Of a stretch of 33,452 bases of DNA, positions 21,810-30,962 are shown in pieces. The translations under genes and the position numbers were made by a program. A model generated the notes under the pieces. It saw only the letters and a list, made by a program, of their open reading frames with translations, had not been told where the DNA came from and did no database searches. The stretch is from Haloarcula marismortui ATCC 43049 (GTDB lineage Archaea > Halobacteriota > Halobacteria > Halobacteriales > Haloarculaceae): NCBI RefSeq assembly GCF_000011085.1, contig NC_006390.1:1-33452 (forward strand), written 5' to 3'. Every line of letters begins with the position of its first letter. Within the stretch, counting starts at the first letter, position 1.

Positions 21810-22487
21810 ATGGACGCAGAGTGGGACAGCTACCAAAGCGATGAATTCCACTGTCGGGATTGTGGCGAGAAGTTCCCGAACGAGGAAGCCGTCAAAGAGC
21901 ACTTAAGAAAGGCACAGAAAGATGTCTGCTTCTGGCTGATGGGGCTTCCAGAGGCAAAGTGGAGAGATGCACCGCTGCCGGATTTCAACGACGAATCAGA
22001 AGAAGTCTCAATCGGTGGTCAAACCGTCCCCGTCCGTATGGGGCCGGCCTGCTCGCTCGCACTGGCAGAAAGTGGCTACGAAGGTCTGATCGAACAGTCG
22101 ATAAAGGTGGGACCAATCCCAGCAAACTTCCAGTTTGACGACTGGGACAAGTTGACTGATGAGGCGAGTCCGCTGACTTATGACGGAGGTAGCCCCCGGC
22201 TTTCAAGGCGGCTACTCGCCAAAGCGGTCAAGCACCTCGCGGCCGGGGCAGGTGCAACATACAGTCCAAAGCGGTTCACGCTCTACAGAAATGGCGACCC
22301 AGAAGCGCCGATGGTTCTCGTTGGGAACGGCAGTGCAATTCTTATCGCCCCCCGAGTTCGAGATTGATCGCGAAAGAGCGGCAATATCCATGAAGAGCGT
22401 TCGCAGGTATATGTGCAGCAAGCAGTCCAAATCTGGCAAGCGATCACGGGGAAAGAAACTGCCTGCACGCTGACCGAGTCGGTCTGA
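21810..22487 (+). pseudogene. zinc-finger protein gene with in-frame stop
   Basis: The gene starts MDAEWDSYQSDEFHCRDCGE, with a finger-like C15-C18-H31-C40 cluster (CRDC, EHLRKAQKDVC). It continues through RMGPACSLALAESGYEG and APMVLVGNGSAILIAPRVRD, where a TGA stands at 22365-22367. The same frame then resumes with coding-like sequence (SGNIHEERSQVYVQQAVQIW) to a TGA at 22487. This points to a once longer protein of about 225 residues cut to 185 by a nonsense change. The shorter form could still be functional. Family not recognised. Upstream is the decayed repeat A. Confidence 0.6.
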
Positions 22488-22595
22488 CTCTTCAGCGTAG
22501 GTTAGAGTGAGCTTCTAACAAGCAGTCATTTTTCTTACAGCAGCGACTGGAGGCTGCCGGCCAACAGAGCTCAAACGCCTGTACGATAAAATAGT

Positions 22596-23081
22596 TCACA
22601 GGCCGGCGGCTGTCCCGCCGGTCCAGATACCAAGCGTTGCGCTGGCAATTCCCAGCCCCAGCAGCGCGTAGTTCGCGAGTGGGTTCTTCGCTCTAACGAT
22701 GTCGAGCGAGTACCGCGTGTCGTCAACGGGGCTCCACGGCCGGACACCAGCCGGCGTCAGTGCGTCGGCAGCGATATGCGACATGATAGTCCCTGTCCCG
22801 ACAGCAAATCCGGTTACAGTCCCTATCAGCGAGGGCGCGATTGTCACAACTGTTCCGGCCCCAGCGAGCAGGAACCCGACGACCAGCGCAAACCAGACCG
22901 TGTGGGTCAGGCCACGGTGTGTTACACCCGGTAGGCGTTGATCGAGATCTGGGACCATCGCGAAGCCGACCGCTGTAATCCCGGCGACAAAGGCGAGCCT
23001 GACGAACCCGATGCTGATGAGGACCGCGCTGATTGGCGTAACGAACAGCAGCGCTGCGCCATAGTGGCCGTTCCGATACAT
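22596..23081 (-). CDS. YdjM/DUF457-family membrane protein
   Basis: This 161-residue integral membrane protein is of the YdjM (DUF457) family, often named metal-dependent hydrolase. Conserved features are PDLDQRLPGVTHRGLTHT and MSHIAADALTPAGVRPWSP, whose His and Asp residues would bind metal. Four to five hydrophobic segments surround them. In bacteria YdjM-type proteins are in the LexA/SOS regulon, but the substrate is unknown. Here it is a single gene with no clear operon partner, and the next gene is a plus-strand helicase. Confidence 0.85.
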   Translation of the reverse strand: MYRNGHYGAALLFVTPISAVLISIGFVRLAFVAGITAVGFAMVPDLDQRLPGVTHRGLTHTVWFALVVGFLLAGAGTVVTIAPSLIGTVTGFAVGTGTIMSHIAADALTPAGVRPWSPVDDTRYSLDIVRAKNPLANYALLGLGIASATLGIWTGGTAAGL

Positions 23082-23336
23082 ATGGACTATACCGGATGAG
23101 ACGAGTCACAGGGTACTAAAAATGAGCTGTGTCCCAGAAACCAGGCATAGTTTCAGACGGGCCCTTTGGCGGTTGAAGCTGTCATATCTGACGTTTACTC
23201 CGGAAACAGTGGTGTGCAAAAACGTACTCGATGACTTCACTCGATATATCCATGAAACACGACCGTTGAACTGTGAGTAATAGTACAAAAAATATCTAGC
23301 CAAAGTTTCAAATCAATTCATGGCATACAGCCGATA

Positions 23337-25775
23337 ATGAGCCAGCACAACGCCCGAGAGACACTTTCTTGGCTCAAAGACCGAGGTCACTACAGTGGTC
23401 AGATTGTACACGAACGGACTGTCAACGGGCAAGAGGCGCAAACAGATTCGCTTTCGATACTGCCGTCAGTCAAGATTGCACTGTCTCAGTTTGGAATCGA
23501 AGACCTCTACGAGCACCAGATTAGTTCAATTGAGGCGACCCGAGCGGGTGAGAACACGGTCGTTGCTACTCCAACAGCATCAGGGAAATCGCTGACATAT
23601 GCTGTTCCCGCATTAGAGCGGGCGGTTGACCACAGTGGAAAAGCGCTTTATATCGCACCGATGAGGGCGCTCATAAACGATCAGGCGGGGACGCTTCAAG
23701 CCATGGCGGATGCCCTTGGATTCGGTGAACAAGTTGACGTCGGCGTGAAAACAGGCCAGTCATCGAAGGCTGAAACGCGGAGTATCAAGCAGCGGCAACC
23801 AGATGTCCTCTTGGCGACAATCGATCAACTCCATCTCTCATTTCTCCCGTACGCACACTTAACCGATCACTGGCGATGGCTGTTCCAACAATTAGAGACT
23901 GTGATCATCGACGAAGTGCATACGTATAGAGGGTACTTTGGCAGCCACGCAGCGCTGATCTTCCGTCGGCTGAATCGATTGTTAGACCACTACGGGAAGG
24001 ACCCTCAGTATATTTGCTGTTCAGCTACGATCGGAAATCCCGTTGATCACGCCGCCGCCGTCACAGGGCGACCTACGGACTCATTTACGCTCGTCGACAA
24101 CGATACGAGTGCCTCCGGTGATAAGCAGTGGGTGTTCTGGAATCCACCACAGAAAGACCGTGAAGACGACTCTACTGCTGATGTAGATGAAGAGACAGCG
24201 TCCACTCAACAGGGGGCAGGTCAAGCCGGAGAAACAACGGCAACACAAGATGATAGCGATGTCGGCGGTGAACGACTCTCTCAGCACGTCGAGTCAGTCC
24301 GGATTTTTGCAGATCTTGTGACGCGGGGGTATCAGACACTCGTTTTCACCGCTGCTCGACAGGGGACAGAGCAATACGTCGACTGGGCCGACAGTAAACT
24401 CCGGTCGCGTGGTGAACACGACATTGCTGACTCCGTTCACGCATATCACGCTGCACTCGAGTCAGAGCGACGGCGAGAGTTAGAAGCCGGGCTAAAAAGC
24501 GGCGACATCCGAGGGCTGTGGTCCACGCGAGCACTTGAGTTAGGAATCGATATCGGATCGCTTGACGCAGTGATTCTTGATGGATATCCAGGGACCGGTA
24601 TGAGCACATTCCAGCGTGCCGGACGTGCTGGCCGCGGCGACGATTCCTGTCTTGTCATCATGGTCGGGAGCGACAATCCGCTCGATCAATATCTGCTCAA
24701 AGAACCAGAACAACTCTTTGAGGGCGGAGCAGAGCAGGCAGCAGTAAATCCCAGCAACCGGTCAGCGCTTCCAGAGCATCTTGTGTGCGCCGCAGACGAC
24801 CACTACCTGTCCCCCGATGATGAGCAATACTTCGGTGAAGCACTTCCAGAAATGGTGGACCAGTTGACAGCTGAAGGGAGACTTAAACGAACAAACGAAG
24901 AGCAGGTACGGTGGGAAGCAGCGAACAACGACATTCAAATCCAGACAGATATTCGAAATATCGACGAAGAAGAAATCAAGCTCGTCGACAGAAATCGGGG
25001 AGAAATACTCGGCAGTCTTGAACGAGATGCCGCCCTTCGAGATGCTCATCCGAATGCTATCTATATGTACGACAAACAGTCGTACAAGGTTGTCGAGTTG
25101 GATCTAGAAGAGCGAACAGCATATCTCGAAAGCGTTGAAACGAGCGAGTATACACGCGCACTCCGCGAAAAGGAGGTAACAGTTAACGACACGCTTGATA
25201 CTCGGACACTGGAATTCGATGGTGAAGATATGAAGGCAACGCTAGGCTCGCTCACTGTTCGCAATCAAATCACTGGGTATCTGCGCTACTCCAGCCCGCG
25301 AGATGAATCGCCATCCGAGCACGAGTTCGAGACACCGCTACCCCCATCAGAAATAGCCACGACAGGGCTGTTCTTCGAGGCCCCACAGAAGATCGAACGG
25401 AAGATGCTCAAGCAGGTGGACAGTCCGGAGCAGTACCTCAGCGGTCTTCATGCCATTGAACACGCACTCATATCGCTGTATCCGAGCGAAGTCCTGTGTG
25501 ACCGTGGAGACATCGGCGGGCTATCGACGGTCTCTCACCCGCAGACCGTCGGCGGGACTGTGTTCGTCCACGACGGCTATCCGGGCGGGGCCGGGTACTG
25601 TCGCGCTGCATTTGAACAGCTTGACTCGCTGTTGAGCCAGACAGCAGACCTCCTCGCTTCATGTAGTTGTTCGGACGGCTGTCCGTCTTGTATCCATAGT
25701 CCTCACTGTGGGAACGGGAATCGGAGCCTCAGCAAAGACCACGCTAACAGAGTTCTAAGAGATTTGATTGACTAG
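23337..25775 (+). CDS. DEAD/DEAH-type helicase with DUF1998 C-terminus (MrfA-like)
   Basis: This 812-residue superfamily 2 helicase has motif I PTASGKS (residues 79-85), DEVH (192-195), SATIGNP (229-235) and motif VI QRAGRAGR (426-433). The C-terminal domain ends with the Cys cluster CSCSDGCPSCIHSPHCG (776-792), the DUF1998 zinc-binding site. This matches YprA/MrfA and Hrq1-type 3'-5' helicases, implicated in repair of mitomycin C damage. Other DUF1998 proteins belong to defence systems such as DISARM (drmB). An acidic insert at about 275-310 is a haloarchaeal feature. The start is the first ATG after an A/T-rich promoter-like region. No methylase or other DISARM partner is next to it. Confidence 0.92.
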   Translation: MSQHNARETLSWLKDRGHYSGQIVHERTVNGQEAQTDSLSILPSVKIALSQFGIEDLYEHQISSIEATRAGENTVVATPTASGKSLTYAVPALERAVDHSGKALYIAPMRALINDQAGTLQAMADALGFGEQVDVGVKTGQSSKAETRSIKQRQPDVLLATIDQLHLSFLPYAHLTDHWRWLFQQLETVIIDEVHTYRGYFGSHAALIFRRLNRLLDHYGKDPQYICCSATIGNPVDHAAAVTGRPTDSFTLVDNDTSASGDKQWVFWNPPQKDREDDSTADVDEETASTQQGAGQAGETTATQDDSDVGGERLSQHVESVRIFADLVTRGYQTLVFTAARQGTEQYVDWADSKLRSRGEHDIADSVHAYHAALESERRRELEAGLKSGDIRGLWSTRALELGIDIGSLDAVILDGYPGTGMSTFQRAGRAGRGDDSCLVIMVGSDNPLDQYLLKEPEQLFEGGAEQAAVNPSNRSALPEHLVCAADDHYLSPDDEQYFGEALPEMVDQLTAEGRLKRTNEEQVRWEAANNDIQIQTDIRNIDEEEIKLVDRNRGEILGSLERDAALRDAHPNAIYMYDKQSYKVVELDLEERTAYLESVETSEYTRALREKEVTVNDTLDTRTLEFDGEDMKATLGSLTVRNQITGYLRYSSPRDESPSEHEFETPLPPSEIATTGLFFEAPQKIERKMLKQVDSPEQYLSGLHAIEHALISLYPSEVLCDRGDIGGLSTVSHPQTVGGTVFVHDGYPGGAGYCRAAFEQLDSLLSQTADLLASCSCSDGCPSCIHSPHCGNGNRSLSKDHANRVLRDLID

Positions 25776-25803
25776 CCAGGACAGCCCCGAAATCGTATAA
25801 CAG

Positions 25804-26196
25804 CTAAGAAGTCCGTTTTTCTTTTGCCCACTCAAGTGCCGGTTCAAGCTCGTTGAAGCCCTTCGTGACGACATCTTCAGCCTCGTTTTTCTGGCTAATT
25901 GAAAGGCGTGCAATCCCGTCAGCAACGTAGGCAGTGAAGTCGACACCCGACTCGGCGGCTACGGCTGTCCACTCTTCTTCGACGTGCTCTAGCACCTCAG
26001 AATCCATGTTCTCAACACCACCGATGGTGACAACGACGCTTTGCATCTCCGGGTCACTAGCTGTCTCGACGTAGTGCTGCTCGGCCGCTTTCATGTCCCC
26101 TGCTTCGATGGCTGCGGGGAAGTCCTCGATTTTCCAGATTCCAACGCCGTCTTTCTCTTCATAGTCAACATATTCGGATACTGAAGTTGCCATCAC
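25804..26196 (-). CDS. STAS-like small protein
   Basis: This 130-residue acidic protein has two possible starts, ATG 26196 and 26193. The order VSEYVDYEEKDGVGIWKIED, MQSVVVTIGGVENMDSEVLE and DFTAYVADGIARLSISQKNE alternates strands and helices, and looks like a SpoIIAA/STAS or SEC14-like fold of haloarchaea. No metal or catalytic motif was found. It is convergent with the helicase (28 bases apart) and divergent from the PP-loop gene. It may be a regulator or a chaperone-like protein. Function unknown; the fold guess is from pattern only. Confidence 0.6.
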   Translation of the reverse strand: MMATSVSEYVDYEEKDGVGIWKIEDFPAAIEAGDMKAAEQHYVETASDPEMQSVVVTIGGVENMDSEVLEHVEEEWTAVAAESGVDFTAYVADGIARLSISQKNEAEDVVTKGFNELEPALEWAKEKRTS

Positions 26197-26361
26197 AAAG
26201 TCGTACTCGCGACATCCTACAAGAACCCACTCCAGCCATTTTCAAAAGTAGTACTCACAGTTCTTATCAGTGGGAATTTCTCGGTAATTGGTATTTTGAA
26301 TTCGTGCAAGAATGGCCGGCATACTGGGTTTCCCCCACGTGCCCCGGCGGGTTACATATCC

Positions 26362-27342
26362 ATGACCGACACCGATCACTCACGTGCTGCAGAGACGAAA
26401 GCGATGACGTGCCCTTGTGGGAAAGCCGCACCATGTGCAGGCTCAAGGCCAAGTAATGGCGCAGGGACCGAGAATGCCAACACTGGGCCGACCCTCCCCG
26501 ACACAACTAGTGAAACGCGGGAGGAGTTCGGGGGCATCAAAGCCCAGATCCCAGAGACGGATGCCCCTGATGAAATACTCCAACGAGCGAACAGCAGGGA
26601 ATGGGACAATGCGTTCGCACTCTGTAGTGGGGGAAAGGACTCCACTGCGGCACTTCACCATACGTATCGCAATGCTGAGTTTCCTTTAGACGGGATTATT
26701 TTTATTGATACCAATATCGGGTTACATGAATCCAAAGAGTACGTTCAAAACCTCGGCGAGAAGTTTGACCTTCCCGTCCACATCGCAGACACACGCAACA
26801 AAGCAGACAGATACCGAGAGCGGATTGAAAAGTACGGATTTGCCGGCCCGACGCGCCAGTCTCACCGGTTCGAGTATATCTGCAATAAAGACAAGCCACT
26901 TCAAAAGTTTCTCACCGGGTTCGAGGGGCAATCGTTGCTCATCAGCGGCGCCACGCGGCAGGAGTCAGACGCTCGGTACGAAGCCGTCAGTGCTGACGGG
27001 ATCGAGCAGGACGGGACTCGAACGTTCGTCTCACCCCTAGCCCGATGGACACAGTCCGACGTCGACGACTACCTCAACGAACACGGTGTCGAGGTATCAG
27101 AGGTAACCGAATTGCTGGAATCATCGGGAGACTGCCTCTGTGGTGCGTACGCCGACCGATATCTTGAGTTGTCCCAGTTGCGAGAGCACTACCGGTACCT
27201 ACACACGTATATCCAGTCGCTGGAAGCCCGAGTGATTGACGCCGCCAGAAATGATGAACTTCTGAAAGACCAATATAGCAGTTGTTCCGGATTTCGGGGT
27301 AGTTTGTTGCACACCGATCACACCGGGTACCCGGTGCGCTGA
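26362..27342 (+). CDS. PAPS-reductase-family PP-loop protein
   Basis: This 326-residue protein has the PP-loop SGGKDST (residues 89-95), then IIFIDTNIGLHES, DTRNKADRYRERIEKYGF, LLISGATRQESDARYEAV, SPLARWTQSDVDDYL, and a late SSGDCLCGAYADRY. This is the phosphoadenosine phosphosulfate reductase-like fold, seen also in haloviruses and as DndC/SspD in DNA phosphorothioation. The N-terminus (MTCPCGKAAPC) may hold a second Cys site. No dnd partner is visible. Its last 20 or so residues (from about 306) lie in a sequence shared with the repeat at 21.5 kb. The native C-terminus may therefore have been replaced. The reaction cannot be assigned. Confidence 0.82.
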   Translation: MTDTDHSRAAETKAMTCPCGKAAPCAGSRPSNGAGTENANTGPTLPDTTSETREEFGGIKAQIPETDAPDEILQRANSREWDNAFALCSGGKDSTAALHHTYRNAEFPLDGIIFIDTNIGLHESKEYVQNLGEKFDLPVHIADTRNKADRYRERIEKYGFAGPTRQSHRFEYICNKDKPLQKFLTGFEGQSLLISGATRQESDARYEAVSADGIEQDGTRTFVSPLARWTQSDVDDYLNEHGVEVSEVTELLESSGDCLCGAYADRYLELSQLREHYRYLHTYIQSLEARVIDAARNDELLKDQYSSCSGFRGSLLHTDHTGYPVR

Positions 27343-27500
27343 GGGGGGTACGTGGGCGGCAAGAAAACCGGGTGTCAGGCCCCCCTGATATTGGTCCACC
27401 CTGCGTCCGCTTCGGGGTCGTATACACCGCCCCAGTCAGGTACTTTCTCCGGGTTGAGTTCACGAATCGTGTGGAGCGGTCCTTCGCTGGTCTACACACG
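27279..27500 (-). repeat. decayed repeat copy B
   Basis: The minus strand matches copy A (21538-21747) at the start and end of the unit. It shares a block (27379-27438) with copy C (29336-29396), about 90 percent identical by eye. It reads TSEGPLHTIRELNPEKVPDW, GGVYDPEADAGWTNIRG and then stops, so this is a remnant of a lost gene. Its 3' portion overlaps the end of the PP-loop gene. Confidence 0.6.
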
Positions 27501-28124
27501 GGCGCAATACGCTCAGTTTCGGTTATCTGCTTGTAATTACCACATGGGCTCTACCCTACCTGGTGACCAGCCGGCGACGATCGCGACACCACCTGACGCT
27601 TGGGGCCGGTCCATCCCGAAATGACAACTGCGCTTGCTTGAGCGAACGGAGTATACCGAATGCAAAACCGAGCGATATGCGAGTACAGCGATTCTGCTGC
27701 CGGTTCTCTCAATCAAAAGAGAAGATATCTGAACCAGTGTAGCCCCCGTGTCAGTAAATATTGCCGGCAGATGCAAAAGCGACGTTTGGGCTGAACAGAC
27801 ACCCCCCACCCGGTGGTCGGTTGCCGGTGAACGTCATGACAGGATTCGTTGGAGCTTGGGTATTTGGATCGATGGCCATGTGTGCGTAATTCAAGCGATA
27901 GATACTGAATGCAAAACCGACCAATATGCTGGTACAACTCCTCTACAGCCAGTTCTCTCAATCACGGCAAAGAAGGTTCGAAGTGGCGCGGGGCCCCGCG
28001 CCAGTTTATGTTGCCGCTAGATGCAAAACCGAGGCATAATGTTCCCAATTGCGTCAGCACCGTTTGATGCAATTCCCCTGAGCGCGTTAATGAATGCGTC
28101 TTCAAACCCTCCAAACTGCATATA
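27343..28124. repeat. non-coding zone with tandem TGCAAAA units
   Basis: No intact gene is seen. TGCAAAA followed by [C/G]CGA occurs at 27661, 27772, 27910 and 28022. Two imperfect units of about 249 bases each carry the motif at their start and middle. The motif with its flank also recurs at 29482 next to copy C. A perfect 20-bp palindrome lies at 27984-28003. Minus-strand readings such as GFAFGILRSLKQAQLSF at the first copy match FAFDAPRSLERAQLSF near 29470, so this too is probably derived from a lost coding element. Confidence 0.55.
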
Positions 28125-29099
28125 TTACCCTTGATCCACTTGTTTTGTCGCAATAAGTGCATCATCTGGTTGGTGAGTTAGTCCAGCTGATGTCCCGATG
28201 TTCTCCCAAGTCACGGTCTTTGTGATTGAACTTCGATCAATAGACTCACCGCCTATGGTGACGGTAAAGTCGTACTCGACACCCTCCTGAACCTTCCACC
28301 CTTTCTCATCGGGGTCCTCTGTGATTGTCCTATCTTTCTCCATCCTAATGGTGAGCAGTCGCTTGTTACTCGTGTCGACTAACTGCGTCTGCTGACCTGC
28401 ATAGACTGTTATTGGTAACTCTTTGCCACCCTTGAAATCTGGCTTGTAATCAAGACGCCCTTTCTGTGAGAGGCTTTCTACCTGCGACTCAGGTGAAGAA
28501 TATCCATAACTACTCATCGGGTTTGGATCTCCATCTCTTGACCATTCTGGAGTGAACTCTTCAGACTCATAGCCAACCCAGTCAAGTTCGCCGGGGGCAT
28601 TTCCAGTATTCTCAACCGACATGACGATATCCGTCAGTGCAATATCGTTCTCCGACGTATACATATCCGTCTCGCTCGCCGTTTGCCAGTCAACGAGCTC
28701 AATGTTCGGCTCAAGCACTTCGGTGACTTCGGACACAACGGTATCGTCGTCTGAGTTGACCGCAGCAAAGCGATACTCACCGGGAGAGTAATCAGTAAAG
28801 TCGAGTGAGACTTGGCCAGCCGATGGCGTCACACTGGTACTGGCGAACTGCTTGCCGTCGCTGTCGAAGGCCACGATCTCGTCGTAGCCATCGGTCGTGG
28901 CAAGCGAAATGTTCAGTGTGTATTCTTCGAACGAGAATTCACCAAAGATGTCTGCTCCGCCACCGGAAAGCCCATCTCCACTGTTGTCAGCGGAACTATT
29001 GCTACCCCCGCTGCCAGAATTCCCGCCGCATCCAGCAGTAGCAAGAGTTAGCGACGTACCGATACCAGCCAAGAGTTGACGACGTGTTCTTTCAGTCAT
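28125..29099 (-). CDS. Tat-exported lipoprotein, unknown function
   Basis: This 324-residue protein has a Tat signal with lipobox: TRRQLLAGIGTSLTLATAGC, the twin arginines at residues 6-7 and the lipidated Cys at 24. After a Ser/Gly/Asn-rich spacer come beta-sandwich-like domains (YTLNISLATTDGYDEIVAFD, VSLDFTDYSPGEYRFAAVNS), then a mixed beta domain to the end (VEYDFTVTIGGESIDRSSIT). It is an outer-face anchored protein, possibly a ligand or adhesion factor. No transporter genes are near. The gene is bracketed by related repeats, B plus tandem units on one side and C on the other, in the same orientation. Confidence 0.85.
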   Translation of the reverse strand: MTERTRRQLLAGIGTSLTLATAGCGGNSGSGGSNSSADNSGDGLSGGGADIFGEFSFEEYTLNISLATTDGYDEIVAFDSDGKQFASTSVTPSAGQVSLDFTDYSPGEYRFAAVNSDDDTVVSEVTEVLEPNIELVDWQTASETDMYTSENDIALTDIVMSVENTGNAPGELDWVGYESEEFTPEWSRDGDPNPMSSYGYSSPESQVESLSQKGRLDYKPDFKGGKELPITVYAGQQTQLVDTSNKRLLTIRMEKDRTITEDPDEKGWKVQEGVEYDFTVTIGGESIDRSSITKTVTWENIGTSAGLTHQPDDALIATKQVDQG

Positions 29100-29567
29100 A
29101 AGTGAACACCATCCCGAAGGTTTACGTCAATAATTATCCCGTTTTTGATATTTGAAATTGGCGATAAAAACGGGGCATAAATGCCTTTGAACCGATATCG
29201 CGTTTTCATTACTGAGAGCGTACAAACTCTGGTACGGTATCTATAGAGCTCAGTAGCAGTTGCTTTCGATCTTGGACTGATTAAGCTGGGCGACGCTGTG
29301 GGAGAGATATAATCGCTGCATGAGTACCAAGTATCAACCCCCCTGATATTGGTCCACCCTGCGTCCACTCCGGGGTCGTATGCACTGCCCCAGTCGGCGA
29401 CGGTCGCCACAATCTAGCCGTTAGAACTGTGTCATCCCAGAATGACAATTGTGCTCGCTCAAGCGACCGGGGCGCATCGAATGCAAAATCAAAATATCCA
29501 TTGGACATCAATCCGCCCCTGCTGCAACACACGCCGCCAGCAGGGCGGCTTACGCGACTCTCGATGG
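29100..29567. other. spacer with decayed repeat copy C
   Basis: Copy C covers 29336-29396 (block matching 27379-27438) and 29432-29490 (block matching 27612-27668). The piece between the blocks is short here and long in copy B, about 35 against 170 bases. The minus-strand reading gives ADWGSAYDPGVDAGWTNIRG. No functional gene is seen. Confidence 0.55.
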
Positions 29568-30203
29568 TTACGGGAGCCGCCGCCGAATCCAGTCTAAGGC
29601 TTTGACTGTAAGCGGGCGGGCGTGTTTCACCTCTTGCCGTAGCTCGTCGCGTATCTCATCGCGGAGTTCCATCACCAGTTCACGCTGTTCAGTTGTTCCG
29701 TGCCACTGACGGTCGGCCTTCTCTTCGATGGTTTCTTCCATTGATTCGAGATCCTCGGTCGTGGCTGTGGTTTCGATCAGCTCCGAGGCATTCCCGGCCA
29801 GCTCCCCAGTCTTCTCTATTATCTGCAGTTTGTCCTCTTGGCGGAGCGCGTCGTTCTCTTCTTTCAGTTCGCGGATTTGCTGCCGGTATTCGCCGCGGAC
29901 CGCTTGCACTGCTTCGTCGGCCGTCTTCTCGATTGTTTTTTCCATCGACTCAACCCGCGACCTGGCAATGCGCATTCGCTCTTCGAATTCATCACGCTCG
30001 CGCTTGAGATTTTTAATCGTCTCCTCCATCTCTTCTTTCTCCTGTTTCGTTATCACCTGGTCGTCGAGGTCGTCTTTGATATGCCGAGCACGCAGCACCG
30101 ACCGAATGAACTCGCTCCGGCTTTTTCCCTCTGCATTCGCTTCGCGTTCGAGTTCAGCGACCTCATCTTCTGGCAACTTAAATGAGACTGTTTGCAGAGC
30201 CAC
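29568..30203 (-). CDS. ribbon-helix-helix protein with long coiled coil
   Basis: From GTG 30203 this is 211 residues. The N-terminal ribbon-helix-helix is clear: VALQTVSFKLPEDEVAELER, then GKSRSEFIRSVLRAR (residues to about 42). A long charged coiled coil follows (about 50-180, KQEKEEMEETIKNLKRERDE and related), then a Trp-containing basic tail. It binds DNA as a dimer and could organise DNA or partition it, in the manner of CopG/ParG-type proteins. No ATG is in frame near the ribbon-helix-helix start; an upstream extension is basic and improbable. The A/T-rich region upstream may hold its operator. Confidence 0.78.
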   Translation of the reverse strand: MALQTVSFKLPEDEVAELEREANAEGKSRSEFIRSVLRARHIKDDLDDQVITKQEKEEMEETIKNLKRERDEFEERMRIARSRVESMEKTIEKTADEAVQAVRGEYRQQIRELKEENDALRQEDKLQIIEKTGELAGNASELIETTATTEDLESMEETIEEKADRQWHGTTEQRELVMELRDEIRDELRQEVKHARPLTVKALDWIRRRLP

Positions 30204-30539
30204 AGCACGCCGTGCGAGCAGCGTCCACAAAAGGCATTGAGATTGTTTATTTCCGTATGTGTCGGTATACATATTGATAACGTCTGGACGTGCCGTAAAC
30301 CGGCGTCTTAGACAGTGAAATCCAAATACCAGTAAAATATACGGAAGTAACACGGTGTACCATCAAAGTCTATCGATAGATCACCAGTATACACACCCCA
30401 AGACCGCGGATCTATCGATAACATTTGTCCAAAGAAAAAGGGGGTAATCAGGTAAACAAAATCAGGCAAAATAGTGTAAAAACTCTTAGATGAGGAGTAA
30501 CTGAGATAATATTCAGGCTCGCGCCTTGGTGCCGATGCG
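30204..30539. promoter_or_regulatory. A/T-rich region with TCTATCGATA repeats
   Basis: This region is markedly A/T-rich compared with its neighbours. TCTATCGATAGA (a perfect 12-bp palindrome at 30369-30380) and a second ATCTATCGATAAC at about 30409-30421 are spaced 40 bases apart. An A/T-rich stretch with repeats next to a ribbon-helix-helix gene could be an operator, a centromere or a replication start. No gene was found. Confidence 0.45.
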
Positions 30540-30683
30540 TTAGTGTTCAGAGTAGACGGTGAACCAACGGTGGCACTCGGCGCACCGGGTGCCACGGCTC
30601 ACCTCACCGTCATGGATCGGGTCTATCTCGTTCTCAACGCCGCAGTGTGAACACTCGACAGCCATCGTATACTCGTCGGTCAT
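30540..30683 (-). CDS. 47-residue zinc-ribbon protein
   Basis: This is a very small gene, MTDEYTMAVECSHCGVENEI and on to CAECHRWFTVYSEH. Its two CxxC pairs (CSHC and CAEC) would bind one zinc. It is acidic and well composed for a haloarchaeal protein. ATG 30665 (MAVECSHC) is an alternative start. It stands alone with gaps of more than 200 bases on both sides. Role unknown, probably a nucleic-acid or protein binder. Confidence 0.75.
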   Translation of the reverse strand: MTDEYTMAVECSHCGVENEIDPIHDGEVSRGTRCAECHRWFTVYSEH

Positions 30684-30962
30684 CAGGTGCCACCAATGGC
30701 TACAGCGTCCTTAGACCGGCGGTGTGAGTACGGAGAGTAATCAACAAAAGAGGAAGCTAACGACCAATGGGGCCGACTGTCCCTGTCGGTGAAAAAGATA
30801 GAGACGCGAGAACTATTATCCCCAGTGGCGACACGAAGGCAACGTCAAAACGCAGTATGTTGCGCCGGTCAATCCAGCCGAGTAGTCAGCGATTCACATC
30901 GGATCGCTCATAGCTGAACACGACCCGGTCACGCTAACGCACTATCACCGGGGTGACCACAA

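Noticed and set aside
27661-28032. CRISPR array
   Set aside because: The repeated TGCAAAA motif is far too short, the intervals exceed 100 bases, and the intervals are themselves related.
29728-30240. Ser/Arg-rich plus-strand frame
   Set aside because: It is the antisense of the coiled-coil gene; its composition is typical of a shadow frame.
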